32,629 bases of DNA from positions 1 through 32,629 of the forward strand of contig JAHWJI010000019.1 of NCBI GenBank assembly GCA_019348495.1, in the 5' to 3' direction. Positions 29,202-32,629 of this stretch are shown piece by piece. Both the position numbers and the translations under genes were made by a program. The notes under the pieces were generated by a model that saw nothing but the letters and a program-made list of their open reading frames with translations, was not told the origin of the DNA and searched no databases. Origin of the DNA: Actinomycetota bacterium (GTDB taxonomy: Bacteria; Actinomycetota; Acidimicrobiia; Acidimicrobiales; CADCSY01). Every line of letters begins with the position of its first letter. Position 1 is the first letter of the stretch.

Positions 29202-31316
29202 TCAAGCCTCTGGCTTCGATTTCGACGTCGGGTGGGCGGCCAGCACCTCCAATAGCGCCTGCCCGTAGCGCTCGGCCTTGACGGGCCCCAGCCCGGGCAC
29301 GGCCAGCAGGTCCTTTCGGTTCGACGGTCGAGCCTCGGCCAGGGTGGCCAGCGTGGCGTCGTGGAACACGACGAAGGCGGGGACGCCCCCTGCCTTGGCC
29401 GCACCGGCGCGCCAGGCCTTGAGCGCAGCCAGCAGCTCGGGATCGGCGTCGCCGCCCACCTGGAGCTGGCCCCGTCGCCTGTTGTTGGCCTGGCCGCCCC
29501 TGGCACCCCGAAGGCGGGCTCGCTCCGCCGCCAGCCGGGAGCGCCACTCGGCCGGGCCGGAGGGCGCTGATCCGGCGGCCAGCGCGCCCCGGGCCGCCTC
29601 GATCTCCTCCAACCAGGGCGACGGTTGTCGCTTCATCACCCGGGCGCCGACGGTGCGCTCCCGAGCCCAGGAGCAGTGCAGCTCCCGCTCGGCCCGGGTG
29701 ACGGCGACATAGAGCAGCCGCCGCTCCTCGTCCCTGGCCGCGTCGCTCTTGGCGAAGGAGATGGGGACCAGCCCACGCTCGAGGCCGGCCAGGAACACCA
29801 CCGGCCACTCCAGGCCCTTGGCGCTGTGGAAGGTGGCCAGCTCCACCGTGTCCTGCGAGGCGCGGGGCGGCTCGGAGCGCAGGGTGGCCCCGAGCCAGGC
29901 AACGAAGCCGGCCACGCTGCCGTCGGGCTCGTGGGCGAGGTAGTCGTGGCCCAGGCGCACCAGCTCCTCGAGCACGGCCAGGCGCTCGGCGGCGGGGCCG
30001 TCGGGCTCGGGGACCGGACCGACATCCTCCAGGTCGAGGTGCGCCGCGGGCTCGAGGGCGGGCGTGCGCAGGGACATGGCCACGTCGGCCAGGCCGGTGG
30101 CCACCGGGCCGTGGGGTGGGCCCAGCCCGGCCAGGGCGGCTTTGACCTCGGGGCGGGAGAGGAACGCCCCCCCACCTCTGACCCGGAACGGGATGCCGGC
30201 GGCGCCGAGCGCACGCTCGAAGGCCACGAGCTGGGCGTTGGTGCGGGTGAGCACGGCGAGGTCGGACCAGGCAGAACCGGGGCGGTGGCGGTCGCGCATG
30301 GCCCGGGCGATGCCCCGTGCCTCGTCGACGTCGGTGTCGAAGCTGCGGATCCACGGCAATGGGCCTTCGGGGCGACGGGCCCGCAACACTCCCCCGGGCC
30401 CGGGGCCTGCGGAGATCACGGCTCCTGCGACGGCGAGGATCTGCGGCGTCGAGCGGAAGTTGTCGTCGAGGACGACGACGGTGGCGCCCGGTTCACGGCG
30501 CGAGAAGAGCTGGAGTTGGCTGGGGTCGGCCCCGTTCCAGGAGTAGATGGCCTGGTTGGGATCGCCCACGACGCAGAGGTCGGTGCTGGTGTCGGGGGCG
30601 GGCCCACGCCAGCAGGCCAGCAGGGCGGCCTGCACCGGGTTGACGTCCTGGAACTCGTCGACGAAGAGGTGGCGGTAGCGCCAGCGCTGGGCGGCTGCGA
30701 ACGCGGGGTCGCCCGTCAGGGCCGAGACGCAGTCGAGGATCAGGTCGTCGAAATCCAGCTGGCCTCGCCGGCGCTTCTCGTCCTCGTAGCGACGGTAGAG
30801 CGAGGCCATGGCCGTTGCCGGCAAAGGTGGCTGGCGACCGGCCTGGTCGGCGGCCTCGGCGTAGCGTTCGGGCACGACCATCCGGGCCTTGGCCCACTCG
30901 ATCTCCGCGGCCATGTCGGCGGGCTGCACCCGAGCACCGCCTGCACCACCGGCCAGGCGGGCGAGCATCCCGGCCTTGCGTTCGAGCAGTGTCGGCGGCC
31001 GGCGGTCGTTGTCGGCCCACCACTGCCGGAGCTGGGCGTAGGCGAGGGCGTGGAAGGTGCCGGCAGCCACGCGATCGCGCACGCCGAGAGCCTCGAGTCG
31101 CCGACCGAGCTCCGCAGCCGCCTTGCGGGTGAAGGTCAGGGCGAGCACGTGACGGGGCTCCGCACTGCCGGTGGCCGCACGGTAGGCGATGCGGCGGGTG
31201 AGCACCCGGGTCTTGCCCGAGCCGGCGCCGGCGAGGATGCACAGCGGTGCACCGGTGCTGGTGACCGCCTCCGCCTGGCGCTCGGTGAGCCCGTCGAGCA
31301 GCCCGGTCGCATCCAT
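29202..31316 (-). CDS. uvrD2: UvrD/PcrA-family DNA helicase with C-terminal HRDC domain (UvrD2-like)
   Basis: LTERQAEAVTSTGAPLCILAGAGSGKTRVLTRRIAYR, VDEFQDVNPVQAALL, LCVVGDPNQAIYSWNGAD, VELATFHSAKGLEWPVVFLAGLERGLVP; C-terminal LLAALKAWRAGAAKAGGVPAFVVFHDATLATLAEARPSNRKDLLAVPGLGPVKAERYG (HRDC). Confidence 0.94.
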   Translation of the reverse strand: MDATGLLDGLTERQAEAVTSTGAPLCILAGAGSGKTRVLTRRIAYRAATGSAEPRHVLALTFTRKAAAELGRRLEALGVRDRVAAGTFHALAYAQLRQWWADNDRRPPTLLERKAGMLARLAGGAGGARVQPADMAAEIEWAKARMVVPERYAEAADQAGRQPPLPATAMASLYRRYEDEKRRRGQLDFDDLILDCVSALTGDPAFAAAQRWRYRHLFVDEFQDVNPVQAALLACWRGPAPDTSTDLCVVGDPNQAIYSWNGADPSQLQLFSRREPGATVVVLDDNFRSTPQILAVAGAVISAGPGPGGVLRARRPEGPLPWIRSFDTDVDEARGIARAMRDRHRPGSAWSDLAVLTRTNAQLVAFERALGAAGIPFRVRGGGAFLSRPEVKAALAGLGPPHGPVATGLADVAMSLRTPALEPAAHLDLEDVGPVPEPDGPAAERLAVLEELVRLGHDYLAHEPDGSVAGFVAWLGATLRSEPPRASQDTVELATFHSAKGLEWPVVFLAGLERGLVPISFAKSDAARDEERRLLYVAVTRAERELHCSWARERTVGARVMKRQPSPWLEEIEAARGALAAGSAPSGPAEWRSRLAAERARLRGARGGQANNRRRGQLQVGGDADPELLAALKAWRAGAAKAGGVPAFVVFHDATLATLAEARPSNRKDLLAVPGLGPVKAERYGQALLEVLAAHPTSKSKPEA

Positions 31317-31376
31317 CCGGCCCAACCCTAGAGAGGGGATGGGACAGACGGGTGGATGGCTCCAAGCGCCACACCG

Positions 31377-32629
31377 TCAGTCACGTAGCACCCAGAAGAT
31401 CAACGCCGGTTCACCTACGAGGTTTCGCCACCGCGAGATGGGTACTCGCGTCGCCAGGGCCACGTCACCAGCGCGCATCACCGGTGTGTCGTCACCGATG
31501 GTGACCTGTACGAGACCGGACGCGACGAGCACCAGCTCCGGGCCCTTTTGCGTGATCTCCGGGGTTGCCGTCTCGGCCGGCCCCAGCCGGACGAGGTAGG
31601 TGCGCAACCCCGCCTTGGGATCGTCCAGCAGTGGGGTCTGGGTACCGGCGGAGCCGCGGTGGAGACGGCCGAGCACGTAGCCGGGGAGGGGCGTGCTGGC
31701 CAGCAGCTCGTCCAGACCCACCCCCAGGCCATCGGCGAGGGTGAGCAGGGTGTCGAGGGAGAGACCGCGGCGGCCACCCTCTGCCTGTGAGATGGCGCTG
31801 GGGGAGACCCGGCCGAGGCGGGCCAGGTCGGTCTGGGTGAGGTTCCGCTGACGCCGTAGCTGCTCCAGCCCCCGCCCGAGGCGGCCGAGGGCCCGCTCGT
31901 CTTCGAGGACGATGCGCTCCTCCTCCAGACGCAGCCGGAGGAGCCGTCCCTGGACCGATGCCGGGCGTCCCTCGGCCTTGCCCACCCGCAGGTGGTCTTC
32001 GCCGAGCTCCAGCACGCACTGCGTCACCTTGGTGATGCGATCGATGGCCGACCGGCCCAGTTCCTCACGGGAGGCCTGCCAGTAGGCGAGGGCACCCAGG
32101 TCGAACAGCCTCGGGCATACCCGACTGAAGAAGCCCACGGCCCGGTCGGTGCCCCAGCGCCGGGCGAAGGCAGCAAGGCCGTCGATGACGACGTCTTTCG
32201 CAGCCCGACTCGTCCCGGTCCTGGCAGCAGGGGGCAGGTCCGTAGTCGCCAGCGGCGCCGAGGTGGCCGCCGCATCCTCGCTGAACCTCGGGCGGCGACG
32301 GCGGCGGTGACAATGGTGGTCCTGATCCGCAGACCGGAAGACGCCCGCCGTGAGACGCCTGACGGGCAGCCCCTCGACCCGGTCGGCGACGCCGTCGCCC
32401 AGGCGCTGGGCGACGTAGCCCAGGTTGTGGAGCACGCTGGCCCGCGTGTTCTGGTGGCCGAGCTCGCCGTACAGGGCAGCGCTCTCCTCGTACAGCGCGC
32501 CTGCGCGGGCGTAGTTCCCGCGGGCACGCTCCAGCTCCCCCAGGTAGTGCTGCACCCTGGCCAGCCCCCATGGGTCGCCGACCTGCCGGAACAGCGCCAG
32601 GCTCTCCTCCAGGTAGGAACCGGCGGCCC
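31377..32629 (-). CDS. TPR segment in frame with an XRE-HTH/cupin transcriptional regulator; 5' end outside the window
   Basis: Frame is open to the window edge: AAGSYLEESLALFRQVGDPWGLARVQHYLGELERARGNYARAGALYEESAALYGELGHQNTRASVLHNLGYVAQRLGD (TPR); LEQLRRQRNLTQTDLARLGRVSPSAISQAEGGRRGLSLDTLLTLADGLGVGLDELL (XRE); GPELVLVASGLVQVTIGDDTPVMRAGDVALATRVPISRWRNL (cupin). Confidence 0.8.
   Translation of the reverse strand, partial: AAGSYLEESLALFRQVGDPWGLARVQHYLGELERARGNYARAGALYEESAALYGELGHQNTRASVLHNLGYVAQRLGDGVADRVEGLPVRRLTAGVFRSADQDHHCHRRRRRPRFSEDAAATSAPLATTDLPPAARTGTSRAAKDVVIDGLAAFARRWGTDRAVGFFSRVCPRLFDLGALAYWQASREELGRSAIDRITKVTQCVLELGEDHLRVGKAEGRPASVQGRLLRLRLEEERIVLEDERALGRLGRGLEQLRRQRNLTQTDLARLGRVSPSAISQAEGGRRGLSLDTLLTLADGLGVGLDELLASTPLPGYVLGRLHRGSAGTQTPLLDDPKAGLRTYLVRLGPAETATPEITQKGPELVLVASGLVQVTIGDDTPVMRAGDVALATRVPISRWRNLVGEPALIFWVLRD

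Noticed and set aside
29625-31331. 568-aa plus-strand ORF
   Set aside because: Shadow ORF opposite uvrD2.

Overview
High-GC actinobacterial chromosome segment, probably Acidimicrobiia-like judging by gene content and style (inference). It is densely packed with mostly housekeeping genes: metK (5'-truncated by the window), priA, a SpoU-type RNA methyltransferase, an RsmC-like methyltransferase, GCS2 ligase plus PuuD-like amidotransferase, a class A PBP, an ArsR regulator, a FabF-like ketosynthase, a PhoD-like phosphatase, a geranylgeranyl-reductase-like flavoprotein, a VanW protein, an ABC1/UbiB kinase, ettA, kgd, xthA, a sigma region 4-only protein, uvrD2, and a TPR/XRE-cupin regulator that runs off the 3' edge. 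No rRNA, tRNA, CRISPR array or transposase was recognised by eye. The most unusual items are: (1) a NYN/Zc3h12a-like RNase + S1-like + histone H1-like Lys/Ala tail protein (26160..28025), preceded by a ~235-nt leader with four consecutive hairpins and two mini-ORFs; (2) a DUF222-HNH gene interrupted by two in-frame TAG codons, both inside the same 7-mer CCTAGGT, next to a truncated serine-hydrolase remnant; (3) a sigma region 4-only protein directly downstream of uvrD2; (4) priA, whose conserved N-terminus lies upstream of every ATG/GTG/TTG; (5) recurrent TANNNT-N6-8-start geometry suggesting widespread leaderless transcription. No homology search or folding computation was run; family calls rest on motif recognition.
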